A DNA stretch of 64,000 bases, from positions 124,001-188,000 of the forward strand of contig JAFQOG010000029.1 of assembly GCA_017420755.1 (NCBI GenBank), written 5' to 3'. Below the pieces are notes generated by a model. That model saw only the letters and a program-made list of their open reading frames with translations. It was not told where the DNA came from and did no database searches. Every line of letters starts with the position of its first letter. Position 1 is the first letter of the stretch. The stretch comes from Clostridia bacterium (lineage in GTDB: Bacteria > Bacillota > Clostridia > Oscillospirales > CAG-272). Shown here one piece after another: positions 7,551 through 17,218 of the stretch. The position numbers and the translations under genes were made by a program.

Positions 7551-8549
7551 TTAGGATCTCAAAAGAGAAGAAATAGCATTCTCACAAGGCGATATTTTAA
7601 ATATGGCGACATAGAGAATAGAGAGCGCGCCACATAAGATTCCGTGCACAAGCTTGAAAAAGAAAAATCGCTTTTTATTTAACGGAAGCCCCTCGCATAC
7701 TGCATAGGTTTGAAAGTGAACACAGAGTCCGCCAAAGCCAAAGCAAAAGCCTGTAAAAAATGCACATAAAATTAAATTTTTAAATTTGACAGCTAAAAAG
7801 CTCCCCTTGCAAAATTCACAAAAAATTCCAAAAATTAAGTATAAATTTGAGTCCTTGCTGATATCAAAAACTGACACTAAAATTTCTAAAAAGCACGAAA
7901 AAACTATTACAAAGGCGCATATGGAAATTAGGGTTAAGGTAGAGCTGGAAACTGATTTTGAAAATGCGCTTGAAAGAGATAAATTCGAGGGGTTTTTTGT
8001 TGAATTTTCAGCTCGAATTTTTTTGGATTTTTTAGTTTTTAATAATATTTTTCCGAGCAAAAGTGATGTCAAAATTTGGCATAAAAATAAATACAAGCCA
8101 AAGACCATATCATTCCAAAGCCTTGCACCGACACAACCCACAAGAAAGCCTAGCCCTGCGTTTGAGCTTAGGATGATTCCGTTAGAAAACTCGTCCTCAT
8201 CGCCCCCATTTTTTCTAAAATCCTCGCTTATCATTTTAGGACCGTTCACGAATCCGCAGATTGAGCAGAGAATGATTTCTAAAAAATATTTTCTACAATT
8301 GCCTAACAGTTTGAAGCGAGAGCTGTCTTGCAATGGTAAAAAGTCTGAAAAAGCTGATGAATAAAGGATAAATGAAGAAAAAATCATAAAAACAAAGATT
8401 GAAGGAATAAGAGATTTTACGCAAAATAAAATGGACTCATTTATAGCCAAATTCAAATTTTCGGCATTTGTAAAAAATATAAAAAATGCTAAAACGATCA
8501 AAAAAAGAATAATATATTTCTTTGGATTTAGAGTTATTATTGTTACCAC
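7551..8549 (-). CDS. YlbJ-like sporulation integral membrane protein
   Basis: A polytopic membrane protein of 332 residues with about eight hydrophobic segments. The central stretch GFVNGPKMI, the EFSNGIILSSNAGLGFLVG region and a long gap between membrane blocks resemble YlbJ, a nucleoside-recognition (Gate) fold protein needed for spore formation in Bacillus. It is transcribed divergently from yqfC-yqfD, also sporulation genes, which fits. Base composition is very AT-rich (many Phe, Lys, Ile codons), which makes the opposite strand open and misleading. A more general Gate-domain transporter-like protein is the alternative. Confidence 0.55.
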   Translation of the reverse strand: MVTIITLNPKKYIILFLIVLAFFIFFTNAENLNLAINESILFCVKSLIPSIFVFMIFSSFILYSSAFSDFLPLQDSSRFKLLGNCRKYFLEIILCSICGFVNGPKMISEDFRKNGGDEDEFSNGIILSSNAGLGFLVGCVGARLWNDMVFGLYLFLCQILTSLLLGKILLKTKKSKKIRAENSTKNPSNLSLSSAFSKSVSSSTLTLISICAFVIVFSCFLEILVSVFDISKDSNLYLIFGIFCEFCKGSFLAVKFKNLILCAFFTGFCFGFGGLCVHFQTYAVCEGLPLNKKRFFFFKLVHGILCGALSILYVAIFKISPCENAISSLLRS

Positions 8550-8600
8550 CTCAACATAAATATTTTACTAGGAAATTATATGTTGCTTGGGGGTAATAAA

Positions 8601-8876
8601 ATGCGTAAAAGGCATATTGAAGAAATCATTTTTGATAAATTTGACATACCACTTGAGGGGATTGCGTCTATTCCAAATGCGCAATTTGTGGGTGACTCAC
8701 AGTTAAGCATTGATGGGTGCATAGGAATTAAAAAATATGAGAGCTGTGAGATTATAATTCGCTCTAAGGATTTTATATTAAAAATCACCGGCTCGTCATT
8801 AAATATGATGACATTTTCAAATGGTAGAGTTACGATAAGAGGATATATTTCAAGCTATGAAATTGAGAGAATTTAA
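8601..8876 (+). CDS. yqfC: Sporulation protein YqfC
   Basis: A small soluble protein (91 residues) of the YabP/YqfC family, named for mother-cell genes under sigma-E control in Bacillus. The length, the hydrophobic beta-rich pattern (IEEIIFDKFDIPLEG, IIIRSKDFILKITG, ITGSSLN, VTIRGYISSYEI) and its position directly before yqfD and phoH support the call. I start it at 8601, where GGGGGT lies eight bases upstream; an ATG at 8580 precedes that site. It ends one base before the yqfD ATG. Confidence 0.8.
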   Translation: MRKRHIEEIIFDKFDIPLEGIASIPNAQFVGDSQLSIDGCIGIKKYESCEIIIRSKDFILKITGSSLNMMTFSNGRVTIRGYISSYEIERI

Positions 8877-8877
8877 T

Positions 8878-10047
8878 ATGGAAAAATTTAGTGTTGGAAA
8901 ATTAAAAATTTTAATATCAAAAGAACATCGAAATTTAGCGATGAATTTAATTTTAGTAAATAATTTATCCTTTGAAAAGTCTCGAATTTTAGACAATATG
9001 GATTTAGAGTTAATTATTAAAGCCAGAAATAAAAATGACTTTGAAGAAGTTTTTTCAGAAAACGGAATAAATGCTAAATTTGGAGAGCCTTATGGAGCGT
9101 TTGCGTATATGTTTAGATATCGCCATCGAGTTGGACTTTTCTTAGGAATTTTTATTTTTGTAATTTCCGTGTACCTTTCATCACTTTTTGTTTGGAGAAT
9201 TGATATTTCAGGAAACGAGTTCACAAGCGATAAAGAAATAATAGAGATTTTAGAAAAATCGGGTTTTTCCCTTGGTAGCTTTGTCCCAACTCTTGATTAT
9301 GACACTGTTCATAACAGATTTTTAATGGAGTCGGAAAATATTTCTTGGATTTCAATCAATATAACGGGAAGTGTGGCAAATGTTTTAGTAAGAGAGAGAA
9401 TGAAGGAAAATCTTCCTTCCAACAATACATATTCAAATGTTGTCGCTAAATACGATGCCCAAATAGCCATGATACACATATATAATGGAAAAAAGGTTGT
9501 TTCAATAGGAGATGTAGTTAAAAAAGGAGAGCTTTTGATAACGGGAATTATAGATTCTCAATCGCAAGGTGTTAGATATGTTCATGCCAGTGGAGAGATA
9601 AAAGGATATGTTAACAAGCCAATTTTGGTAAAAATACCCTTCAAATCTGTAGAAAAGCAATATACCGGACTCGAATTTGAAGAAAAAAGCTTAAAAATCT
9701 TCTCTAGAATAATAAATTTTTCATTAAAGTATAGAAATTATATAGAGCTTTGTGATAAAATAGAATCAACCAAGATAGCTTACCCGTTTAGTAAGCTCAA
9801 GCTACCTATTATGGTTACAACAACTAAGTATAAAGAATATGAGTTAAAGGAAATCTCATATTCCTATGACGAGGCCGTGGATATTGCTTTTTCAAGGCTA
9901 AGAGGGGAAATGGATGAGGCATTAAAGGATGCGGAGCTTATTTCAAAATCTATAAGCATATCTAATGATGACGAGTATTTATATATTGAATGTAATTTAT
10001 ATTGCCTTGAAAATGTTGCTGAGCTTGTTGAATTTGAGGTGGAGTGA
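8878..10047 (+). CDS. yqfD: Sporulation protein YqfD
   Basis: A 389-residue, mostly extracytoplasmic protein with one membrane segment (about residues 83-104, in VGLFLGIFIFVISVYLSSLF), followed by WRIDISGNE and a region related to cell-division/POTRA-like proteins. It is the YqfD (stage IV sporulation) family, always next to yqfC. The ATG at 8878 follows the yqfC stop by one base; an in-frame ATG at 8857 overlapping yqfC is possible but lacks a better binding site. Its C terminus is followed 14 bases later by phoH. Confidence 0.85.
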   Translation: MEKFSVGKLKILISKEHRNLAMNLILVNNLSFEKSRILDNMDLELIIKARNKNDFEEVFSENGINAKFGEPYGAFAYMFRYRHRVGLFLGIFIFVISVYLSSLFVWRIDISGNEFTSDKEIIEILEKSGFSLGSFVPTLDYDTVHNRFLMESENISWISINITGSVANVLVRERMKENLPSNNTYSNVVAKYDAQIAMIHIYNGKKVVSIGDVVKKGELLITGIIDSQSQGVRYVHASGEIKGYVNKPILVKIPFKSVEKQYTGLEFEEKSLKIFSRIINFSLKYRNYIELCDKIESTKIAYPFSKLKLPIMVTTTKYKEYELKEISYSYDEAVDIAFSRLRGEMDEALKDAELISKSISISNDDEYLYIECNLYCLENVAELVEFEVE

Positions 10048-10061
10048 ATTTAGGAGGATAT

Positions 10062-11054
10062 ATGGCTGAAAGGATGTTTAATACAGCCTCTCCCGATATT
10101 ACTAGTGCAATTTTTGGACCATTTGATATACACATTAGCGCGGTGTCTAACGCATTTAATGTCAAGATTGTAAATCGTCCTGCCAATAACGAGATTGGCG
10201 ATTGCATTACAATTAGCGGTGATGAGGATAATGTTAAAAAAGCGTATGAGGTTTTGCTATATCTTAATAAAATGGCAACGCTTAATACGATAATTACCGA
10301 CCAAAGCGTCGATTATGCTATTTCTATGGTTCAGGAAAGCAGAACGGCCGAACTAAACGAGCTAGATGGAGATTGCTTTTTAGTTAGTGCAAAGGGAAGA
10401 CCAATAAAGGCGAAAACTCTTGGTCAAAAGAAATATATCAACGCAATTAAGACAAACACAATTACTGTGGGAATCGGTCCTGCGGGTACAGGAAAAACCT
10501 TTTTGGCAGTTGCTATGGCGGTAAAGGCGTTACGAGATAAAGAGGTTTCTCGAATTATTCTTACACGCCCGGCGGTTGAGGCGGGAGAGAGATTGGGCTT
10601 TTTACCGGGTGATTTGCAAAGCAAGATTGATCCATATTTAAGACCTTTGTACGATTCATTATATGAAATGCTGGGCTTTGAGAATTGCGCTAAATATATT
10701 GAGAGAATGACTATTGAAATCGCTCCTCTTGCGTATATGCGAGGAAGAACTCTTGACGATTCTTTTATCATTCTTGACGAGGCACAAAACACAACTCCGG
10801 AGCAAATGAAAATGTTCTTAACAAGGCTTGGAATAGGCTCTAAAATTGTCGTTACAGGAGATTTAACGCAGACTGACTTGCCCGATGGCAAAAAAAGCGG
10901 TCTTGCCGAGGCTGTAAAGATTTTACGAGATGTTGAGGGAATATCAATTCATAATTTTACTGACAAGGATGTCGTACGACACAAGCTTGTTCAGAAAATT
11001 ATACTAGCGTACGATAAGTACGAAAGAGAACGCAGAGAAAGAAATAAAAAATAA
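10062..11054 (+). CDS. phoH: PhoH-like ATPase
   Basis: A 330-residue P-loop protein. The N-terminal part (about 1-120) has a KH-like fold pattern. The ATPase core has Walker A GPAGTGKT at about residue 140, TRPAVEAGERLGFLPGDL, and Walker B FIILDEAQNTTPEQ. PhoH-like proteins are linked to RNA metabolism and ribosome maturation and usually sit beside ybeY, as here. The start at 10062 has a good TAGGAGG upstream; an earlier GTG would overlap yqfD. Confidence 0.92.
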   Translation: MAERMFNTASPDITSAIFGPFDIHISAVSNAFNVKIVNRPANNEIGDCITISGDEDNVKKAYEVLLYLNKMATLNTIITDQSVDYAISMVQESRTAELNELDGDCFLVSAKGRPIKAKTLGQKKYINAIKTNTITVGIGPAGTGKTFLAVAMAVKALRDKEVSRIILTRPAVEAGERLGFLPGDLQSKIDPYLRPLYDSLYEMLGFENCAKYIERMTIEIAPLAYMRGRTLDDSFIILDEAQNTTPEQMKMFLTRLGIGSKIVVTGDLTQTDLPDGKKSGLAEAVKILRDVEGISIHNFTDKDVVRHKLVQKIILAYDKYERERRERNKK

Positions 11055-11068
11055 AGAGGTATGTGAAA

Positions 11069-11533
11069 ATGGTGCTTACAACTTATATTGATGAAGAACA
11101 AACTAATTTTGAAATAAGAGCTTCAATGAGAGCAATTGTTAGAAAGGCTATATTTAATACATTGGTGTATGAGGGCTTTGATGTTGATGTTGAGGTTTCG
11201 GTTAGCTTTGTTGACAATGAAAGAATAAGAGAGCTTAATAAGGAATATAGAGGCAAGGATAGCGTAACAGATGTGCTTTCATTCCCGTTATATGACGATT
11301 TTTCAAGTATAGAGCGTGAGGAGGGTGCGATTGCACTAGGAGATATAGTTATTTCCCTTGAAAGAGCAGGTCAGCAGGGATATGAGCTTTTCCATAGCAT
11401 ATATCACGAGGTGGCGTTCCTTTGTGTGCATTCTACGCTTCATTTGCTAGGATATGACCACGAAACCTCGCCCGAGGATGAAGAGGATATGATTAGAAGA
11501 CAAAAGGAAATCATGGAGATAATAGGATTTTAA
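11069..11533 (+). CDS. ybeY: Endoribonuclease YbeY (rRNA maturation factor)
   Basis: A metal-dependent single-strand endoribonuclease involved in 16S rRNA 3'-end maturation and 70S quality control. The zinc-binding motif HSTLHLLGYDH (H-x3-H-x5-H) is intact near the C terminus, with RELNKEYRGKDSVTDVLSFP in the middle, as in the family. An in-frame GTG six bases upstream (11063) is possible; the ATG at 11069 has better spacing from AAAGAGGT. Its stop shares one base with the era start. Confidence 0.95.
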   Translation: MVLTTYIDEEQTNFEIRASMRAIVRKAIFNTLVYEGFDVDVEVSVSFVDNERIRELNKEYRGKDSVTDVLSFPLYDDFSSIEREEGAIALGDIVISLERAGQQGYELFHSIYHEVAFLCVHSTLHLLGYDHETSPEDEEDMIRRQKEIMEIIGF

Positions 11534-12426
11534 TGAAAAAGACTGCTTTTATTGCTATTGTAGGAAGACCAAATGTTGGTAAATCAACTATTTTAAATGC
11601 AATTTTAGGAGAAAAGATTGCTATCGTTTCCTCAAAGCCACAAACAACAAGAAACAGAATAACGGGTATTTTTACTAAGGACGAAAATCAATTCGTTTTT
11701 CTTGACACTCCTGGCTTTCAAAAACCTCGTACAAAGCTAGGCGATTATATGCTTCTCGCATCTAAATCTTCAATTGGCTCATCTGATGTTGCGATTGTTG
11801 TTGCAAACGCATATCATGGTCCGGGAGATATAGAAAAAAATATTCTTGCACAGGTTGCGGCCAATAAAATGCCCGCAATTTTAGTGCTTAATAAAACGGA
11901 TATGGCAACACCCGAGGCTTTGGCGCAAACAATTTCTCAATATGATGAAATTTATAAGTTTGATGCCGTTGTACCCGCATGTGCTTCAAAGGGACATGGA
12001 ATTGACATTTTACTTGAAGAATGCGAGAAATTCCTTGCTCCTAGCGAGTGGTTTTTCCCTGAGGATATGATAACCGATCAGCCGGAGAGAATGATTGTTG
12101 CCGAGGTTATTCGTGAAAAAATTCTTCGCACCTTAAATGATGAAATTCCACACGGAACAGCTGTTTCTGTTGAGGAATTTAAGGATGAGGGCAAAATAAT
12201 AAAGGTTAGAGCTGATATTTATTGTGAAAAGGATTCTCATAAGGGTATTATAATTGGCAAAAAAGGAGCATCTCTTAAAAAGATTGGCTCATATGCAAGA
12301 GAGGATCTTGAGCGCTTTTTTGGCGTAAAGGTATTTATAGAGCTTTGGGTTAAGGTTAAGGAAAAGTGGAGAGATAGTGATCTCAATCTTAACAATTTTG
12401 GATATAATCCAAGGGATATAAAATGA
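11533..12426 (+). CDS. era: GTPase Era
   Basis: A ribosome-assembly GTPase that binds the 3' end of 16S rRNA. Visible motifs in the 297 residues: G1 GRPNVGKST (residues 11-19), G2 region with KPQTTRNRITGI, G3 DTPGF, G4 NKTD, and the KH domain GxxG in IIIGKKGASLKKIG (about residue 240). Overlaps ybeY by one base and recO by four, so translation is tightly coupled. Confidence 0.97.
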   Translation: MKKTAFIAIVGRPNVGKSTILNAILGEKIAIVSSKPQTTRNRITGIFTKDENQFVFLDTPGFQKPRTKLGDYMLLASKSSIGSSDVAIVVANAYHGPGDIEKNILAQVAANKMPAILVLNKTDMATPEALAQTISQYDEIYKFDAVVPACASKGHGIDILLEECEKFLAPSEWFFPEDMITDQPERMIVAEVIREKILRTLNDEIPHGTAVSVEEFKDEGKIIKVRADIYCEKDSHKGIIIGKKGASLKKIGSYAREDLERFFGVKVFIELWVKVKEKWRDSDLNLNNFGYNPRDIK

Positions 12427-13211
12427 TAGATTTTAAAGTTAATGGTCTTGTTATAAGGGAAGCTGAAACCGGAGAGTATGACAAGCTTTTAACTATTCTT
12501 ACCGAAAAATACGGGAAGCTATTTGTTGTGGGGAAGGGAGTTAAAAGCGTTAGAAGCCGTCATATCGCGTCAACACAGCTTTTTTCCTACGCTTCATTTA
12601 ATTTAAGAAAAAAAGGCAACTATTATTACATTACTGATAGCGATTTAATCGAAAATTATTACGATATAAGAAATGACATCCTAAAAATGTCTCTTGGTAG
12701 CTTTATTTGTGATGTCGCGTGTGAGGTGGCAAGAGAGGGCGTAGAAGAGGGGGCTCTTCTTAAGCTTACCTTGAATACCCTATATGCAATAGCTAAGGAA
12801 ATTCGCCCTTTAGAGATTATAAGGGCATCATTTGAGCTAAGAATAGCATCTGATTCTGGATTTATGCCGGATTTAACTGCATGTAGGTGCTGTGGAAATG
12901 CAAATCCACAAATGTCGTGCTTAGATATTATGGACGGAACGATAATTTGCGATGATTGTAGGAAAAATGAAATTTCAGCAACTGTAAAAGACGCTTTTTA
13001 TGAGCTTGGAATTCCAAGACCGATATCTTTGATATCGCTTCCGGTTCTTGCTAGTATGCGATATATAATCAGTTCAAAAAGCGAACGATTTTTGGCGTTT
13101 TCTCTTGATAAGATAGAACACCAAATGTTTTTTGATGCTTGCGAAAAATTTTTGTTAAATCAGCTTGAAAGAGGTTTTTTCTCTCTTGATTTTTATAAAT
13201 CTCTTTTATAG
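12423..13211 (+). CDS. recO: DNA repair protein RecO
   Basis: Mediates RecA loading on SSB-coated DNA with RecR (RecFOR pathway). The 262 residues start with an OB-fold segment (NGLVIREAETGEYDKLLTILTEKYG, shortened here: VIREAETGEYDKLL) and carry a zinc finger of CRCCG and CDDCR spaced as in Gram-positive RecO (about residues 154-183). It starts at ATGA overlapping era. The gene order era-recO is common in Firmicutes. Confidence 0.93.
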   Translation: MIDFKVNGLVIREAETGEYDKLLTILTEKYGKLFVVGKGVKSVRSRHIASTQLFSYASFNLRKKGNYYYITDSDLIENYYDIRNDILKMSLGSFICDVACEVAREGVEEGALLKLTLNTLYAIAKEIRPLEIIRASFELRIASDSGFMPDLTACRCCGNANPQMSCLDIMDGTIICDDCRKNEISATVKDAFYELGIPRPISLISLPVLASMRYIISSKSERFLAFSLDKIEHQMFFDACEKFLLNQLERGFFSLDFYKSLL

Positions 13212-13257
13212 GACAAGCCGAGGCATTTTATTGCTTTGAAATAAAACTAGGAGAAAT

Positions 13258-15621
13258 ATGCTTAATTTAGAAAAATCTATACGAATTCTTGAATTCGACA
13301 AAATTTTAAATATGCTTGCCTCGCTTGCATATACAGAGGGGGCAAGAAAAAGAGCGCTTGCGCTAATGCCGTCGTCAAACAGGGATACCGTGCTAAGACG
13401 ACAGGAATATACCGCAAACGCAAAGAAAATGGCTGGAATAAAGGGCGCACCTTCCTTTGGAGGTATGCCGGAAATTCTAGATGCTGTGGAAAAGGCAGAG
13501 AAAAATTCTATTCTTTCTCCACGCGAAATTTTAGATGTTGCATCCGTGCTTCATACTACAAGGGGCTTAATAGAGTATATTCGCTCTGATTCAATTGAGG
13601 AATGCGAGTTGACTAGCTTCTTTGATGCCTTGACACCAAATAAGACTCTTGAAGCAAAAATCTTCAAGTCTATTATAGGAGAGGATTTAATAGCCGATGA
13701 CGCTAGCCCTAGGCTTGCTGATATAAGACGCAAAATTAGATATCAAACGAATAGAATAAGAGAGGTTTTACAAGGATTTCTTGCAGGAGAAAACTCGAAA
13801 TATTTAAGAGAAAGTCTTGTAACCATGCGCAATGGAAGATATGTTCTTCCTGTTAAAAGTGAAAACAAAAATGAAATTAAGGGCTTAATTCACGATACAT
13901 CAGGAACAGGCGCAACTTTATTTATAGAGCCTATGGCTGTTGTTGATGCTAACAATGAGCTAAGAACCTTGATGGGCGAGGAGCAAACGGAAATTGAGCG
14001 AATTTTAGCTGAATTTTCATCTGATATCGCTAATTTTGCTATGCAACTCAACAATAACTATCGAAATATTACTGAAATTGCGTTTTATTTTGCATGTGCT
14101 GAGCTTGCGTATAAAATGAATGCTGTTGCACCAATTATTAACGATAAAAAATATATTTCTCTTGAAAAAGCAAGACATCCCTTACTTGATAAAGAGAAGG
14201 TTGTTCCTATAAACATTTTATTAGGACAAGATTACAGAATGCTTGTTGTTACAGGACCTAATACAGGCGGAAAGACCGTAACCTTAAAAACATTGGGACT
14301 TTTCTCCTTGATGGCTCAATCGGGACTTCAACTTCCCGCTGATGTGGCAGAGATTTGTATCTTTGATGGCGTATTTGCGGATATTGGTGACGAGCAAAGC
14401 ATAGAACAGTCCTTATCTACATTTTCAGGACACATGCTTTCTGTTGTAAATATTTTAGAGGGCGTTACAGAAAATTCACTCGCGCTTTTTGATGAGCTCG
14501 GGGCAGGAACAGACCCTATCGAGGGGGCGGCACTTGCCCAAGCAATTTTGGAAACTATTCTTGAAAAAAATGCGCTTTGTGCTGCAACAACGCACTATGC
14601 TGAGTTAAAGGCGTTTGCTTTGAATACCGAAAATGTATCTAATGCCTCATGCGAATTCGATATTAATACCTTAAAGCCCACTTATAGATTAATAATTGGA
14701 GCTCCCGGAAAATCAAATGCGTTTTTGATTTCTCAAAAGTTAGGAGTGCCGGATTATATTGTAAAAAGAGCAACTGAGCTCACAAGCGATGATACAAAGA
14801 GCTTTGAGGCTGTTATCCAAAAGCTTGAAGCAACAAGATTAGAGCTAGAAAGCGAAAGAGATGAAGCAAGAAGACTTCGCGTTGAATTTGAGGAATATAA
14901 GGAAAGCGCGGAGAGGGAGCTAAGAGAAAAGCTTAGTCGTGCTGAGCGCGAGAGCGAGCAAATGCTTCTTAAGGCACAGCAAATTATTTCCGGAGCTCGC
15001 GCTACCGCGGAATATGTTTTTGAAAAGCTTGACAGATTGCAAAGAGATTCTAGCAATTATGGCGAGAAAAAACGAGGTATAAGAGAAGAGCTTTCAAGAG
15101 CTGACGATATTTATAATCCCGTGGAAGAAATAGATGAAAGCTATACTTTGCCAAGGGCTTTGGTAAAGGGAGATAGGGTTATTATTCGAAATCTTGGAAC
15201 AGAAGCGGAGCTTTTGGAAAATCCGGATAAAAACGGTAATGTTATGGTTTTGTCTGGAACGATAAAAACAAAAACAAATATTAAAAATCTTATGCTTATA
15301 ACAACTAAAAAGCCAAAAACACAAAATCCGCCTAATACATCCTCAAGCAAAAGAGCTAAAATTACATCTTCCGGTAGCTTTTCTGTGTCCTTAGATGTAA
15401 GAGGCAAAAATGTTGAGGAGGCTTGGATGGATGTTGATAAATATTTAGACGAGGCTCTTGTTTATGGTGTAAAAAGCGTTACTATCGTTCACGGTAAGGG
15501 AACAGGAATGCTACGAAAGGGGCTTTGGGAGCTTTTCAGAAAGGACAAGCGCATAAAAAGCTACCGAAATGGAGAATATGGAGAGGGAGATTTTGGAGTT
15601 ACTGTTATTGAGCTAAAATAG
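13258..15621 (+). CDS. mutS2: Endonuclease MutS2
   Basis: A 787-residue MutS-related ATPase. In order: N-terminal core/lever region, Walker A GPNTGGKT at about residue 335, a Walker B/D-loop region with FDELGAGTDPIEGAALA, a long charged coiled coil (about 510-620, heavy in Glu/Arg), a short linker, and a C-terminal Smr endonuclease domain with DVRGKNVEEA and HGKGTGMLR. MutS2 suppresses recombination and, in some Firmicutes, rescues collided ribosomes. RBS AGGAGA sits directly upstream. It follows recO by 46 bases and ends the cluster. Confidence 0.96.
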   Translation: MLNLEKSIRILEFDKILNMLASLAYTEGARKRALALMPSSNRDTVLRRQEYTANAKKMAGIKGAPSFGGMPEILDAVEKAEKNSILSPREILDVASVLHTTRGLIEYIRSDSIEECELTSFFDALTPNKTLEAKIFKSIIGEDLIADDASPRLADIRRKIRYQTNRIREVLQGFLAGENSKYLRESLVTMRNGRYVLPVKSENKNEIKGLIHDTSGTGATLFIEPMAVVDANNELRTLMGEEQTEIERILAEFSSDIANFAMQLNNNYRNITEIAFYFACAELAYKMNAVAPIINDKKYISLEKARHPLLDKEKVVPINILLGQDYRMLVVTGPNTGGKTVTLKTLGLFSLMAQSGLQLPADVAEICIFDGVFADIGDEQSIEQSLSTFSGHMLSVVNILEGVTENSLALFDELGAGTDPIEGAALAQAILETILEKNALCAATTHYAELKAFALNTENVSNASCEFDINTLKPTYRLIIGAPGKSNAFLISQKLGVPDYIVKRATELTSDDTKSFEAVIQKLEATRLELESERDEARRLRVEFEEYKESAERELREKLSRAERESEQMLLKAQQIISGARATAEYVFEKLDRLQRDSSNYGEKKRGIREELSRADDIYNPVEEIDESYTLPRALVKGDRVIIRNLGTEAELLENPDKNGNVMVLSGTIKTKTNIKNLMLITTKKPKTQNPPNTSSSKRAKITSSGSFSVSLDVRGKNVEEAWMDVDKYLDEALVYGVKSVTIVHGKGTGMLRKGLWELFRKDKRIKSYRNGEYGEGDFGVTVIELK

Positions 15622-15642
15622 TGGTAAAAATCTAAAAAGGAC

Positions 15643-15671
15643 TTGAAATATACTGCCGTTACTGTTATAAT
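15643..15671 (+). promoter_or_regulatory. Sigma-A promoter of the rhaBA unit
   Basis: TTGAAA (15643-15648), a 17-base spacer and TATAAT (15666-15671), with 56 bases to the rhaB ATG. No rhamnose-regulator gene is nearby. Confidence 0.75.
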
Positions 15672-15727
15672 ACCTATGTATTATTTATATTTATTAATAA
15701 ATTATGTATATATGAAAGGAAAAAAGT

Positions 15728-17218
15728 ATGGCTGAACTAAAAATGCTTGCAATTGACCTCGGTGCGTCAAGTGGTCGTGGAATTGTAGGAGCTTTCGATG
15801 GAAAAAAATTTTATGTGCGTGAAAATCATCGTTTCCCTAACGAGCCTGTTAATACCTGTGGTAGCTTTTGTTGGGATATTTTGAGAATTTTTCACGAAAT
15901 CAAGGCGTCTATTTCAAAATGCGCTCTATCTGATGACAAGGACATAAAAAGTATAGGAATTGATACATGGGGCGTTGATTATAGCTTTATTGATGCAAAG
16001 GGAGCTTTAATGGCAAATCCTTATCATTATAGAGACGCTCGTACAGAGGGAATTCAACCATACGCATTCAAAACTGTACCTTTTGAGGATATATATGCGG
16101 TTGCAGGAATTCAAACAATGAATTTCAATACTCTTTATCAGCTATGCGCAGATTTAAGAGATAGAAAATATATTATTGATAATGCAGACAAGCTTTTGTT
16201 TGTGCCTGACCTGCTTAACTATTTCTTAACCGGAGAGAAGGTAACCGAATACACAATTGCATCTACCGGCTCTATTTTAGATGCTAAGTCTAGATCTCTT
16301 GCTACGGATTTGATTAAAAGGTTTGGAATTAGAACGGATATGTTTTGTGACATAGTTATGCCCGGTAATCGTCTTGGAAAGCTAACTCCACAGCTACTTT
16401 CTGAGGTTGGAAGCATTTCTGCTGATGTTGTAAATGTTGCTTCTCATGATACTGCAAGTGCAGTTATCGCAGTTCCTGCTAAGCGTGGAGACGATTTCGT
16501 TTACATAAGTAGTGGTACTTGGTCGCTTATGGGAGTTGAGTGTGACGAGCCTGTTATTAATGATGCATCTCGTAGCTACAACCTAACAAACGAAGGTGGT
16601 GCAGGTGGAAAAATTAGATTCCTTAAAAATATTATGGGTCTATGGCTTGAGCAAGAATCAAGAAGGCAATGGAAGAGAGAGGGACTTGACATCTCCTTTG
16701 ATGAGCTCACCGAAATGGCGCTCGCGGCAAAACCATTCCAATGCTTTATCAATCCTAATGATGACTTGTTTACTCCTCAAGGTGATATGCCATCAAGAAT
16801 TAGAGAATTCTGTAAGAAAACCGGTCAGCATGTTCCTGAATCTATTGGCGAGGTTGTAAGATGTATATTTGAAAGCCTTGTTCTTTGTTATAGACAAACA
16901 ATAGAGTCTATCGAATCAATGACTGGCAAGAAATATAACTCAATTAATATTGTTGGTGGCGGAACAAAGGAAGCTATTCTTTGTCAATATGCTGCTGATG
17001 CATCTAACAGAGTAGTTTATGCTGGACCCGTTGAGGCTACTGCGATTGGTAATATTGCAATGCAAGCTATCTCCTCTGGAGAGCTTGGCGATATCGCACA
17101 GGCAAGAGAGGTTATAAGAAACTCATTTGAAATTAAGGTATATGAGCCGAACCACTCTGATGCGTGGGATGATGCTTATGCTAGATTTATAGAAATTTGT
17201 GGAAAGGAATATAAATAA
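15728..17218 (+). CDS. rhaB: Rhamnulokinase
   Basis: Phosphorylates L-rhamnulose to L-rhamnulose 1-phosphate. A 496-residue FGGY/ASKHA sugar kinase: phosphate-1 loop AIDLGASSGRG at the start, the substrate-contacting GIDTWGVDYSF, the adenosine/phosphate-2 region YISSGTWSLMGVE and NIVGGGTKEAILCQ, all typical of RhaB. A GAAAGGAAA site precedes the ATG. Its stop overlaps the rhaA start by one base. The third catabolic enzyme (rhamnulose-1-phosphate aldolase, RhaD) and a transporter are not in this window. Confidence 0.96.
   Translation: MAELKMLAIDLGASSGRGIVGAFDGKKFYVRENHRFPNEPVNTCGSFCWDILRIFHEIKASISKCALSDDKDIKSIGIDTWGVDYSFIDAKGALMANPYHYRDARTEGIQPYAFKTVPFEDIYAVAGIQTMNFNTLYQLCADLRDRKYIIDNADKLLFVPDLLNYFLTGEKVTEYTIASTGSILDAKSRSLATDLIKRFGIRTDMFCDIVMPGNRLGKLTPQLLSEVGSISADVVNVASHDTASAVIAVPAKRGDDFVYISSGTWSLMGVECDEPVINDASRSYNLTNEGGAGGKIRFLKNIMGLWLEQESRRQWKREGLDISFDELTEMALAAKPFQCFINPNDDLFTPQGDMPSRIREFCKKTGQHVPESIGEVVRCIFESLVLCYRQTIESIESMTGKKYNSINIVGGGTKEAILCQYAADASNRVVYAGPVEATAIGNIAMQAISSGELGDIAQAREVIRNSFEIKVYEPNHSDAWDDAYARFIEICGKEYK

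Noticed and set aside
7786..8364. 192-codon + strand open frame inside the ylbJ-like gene
   Set aside because: Lys/Ser/Phe-rich shadow of the membrane protein on the other strand; no binding site.
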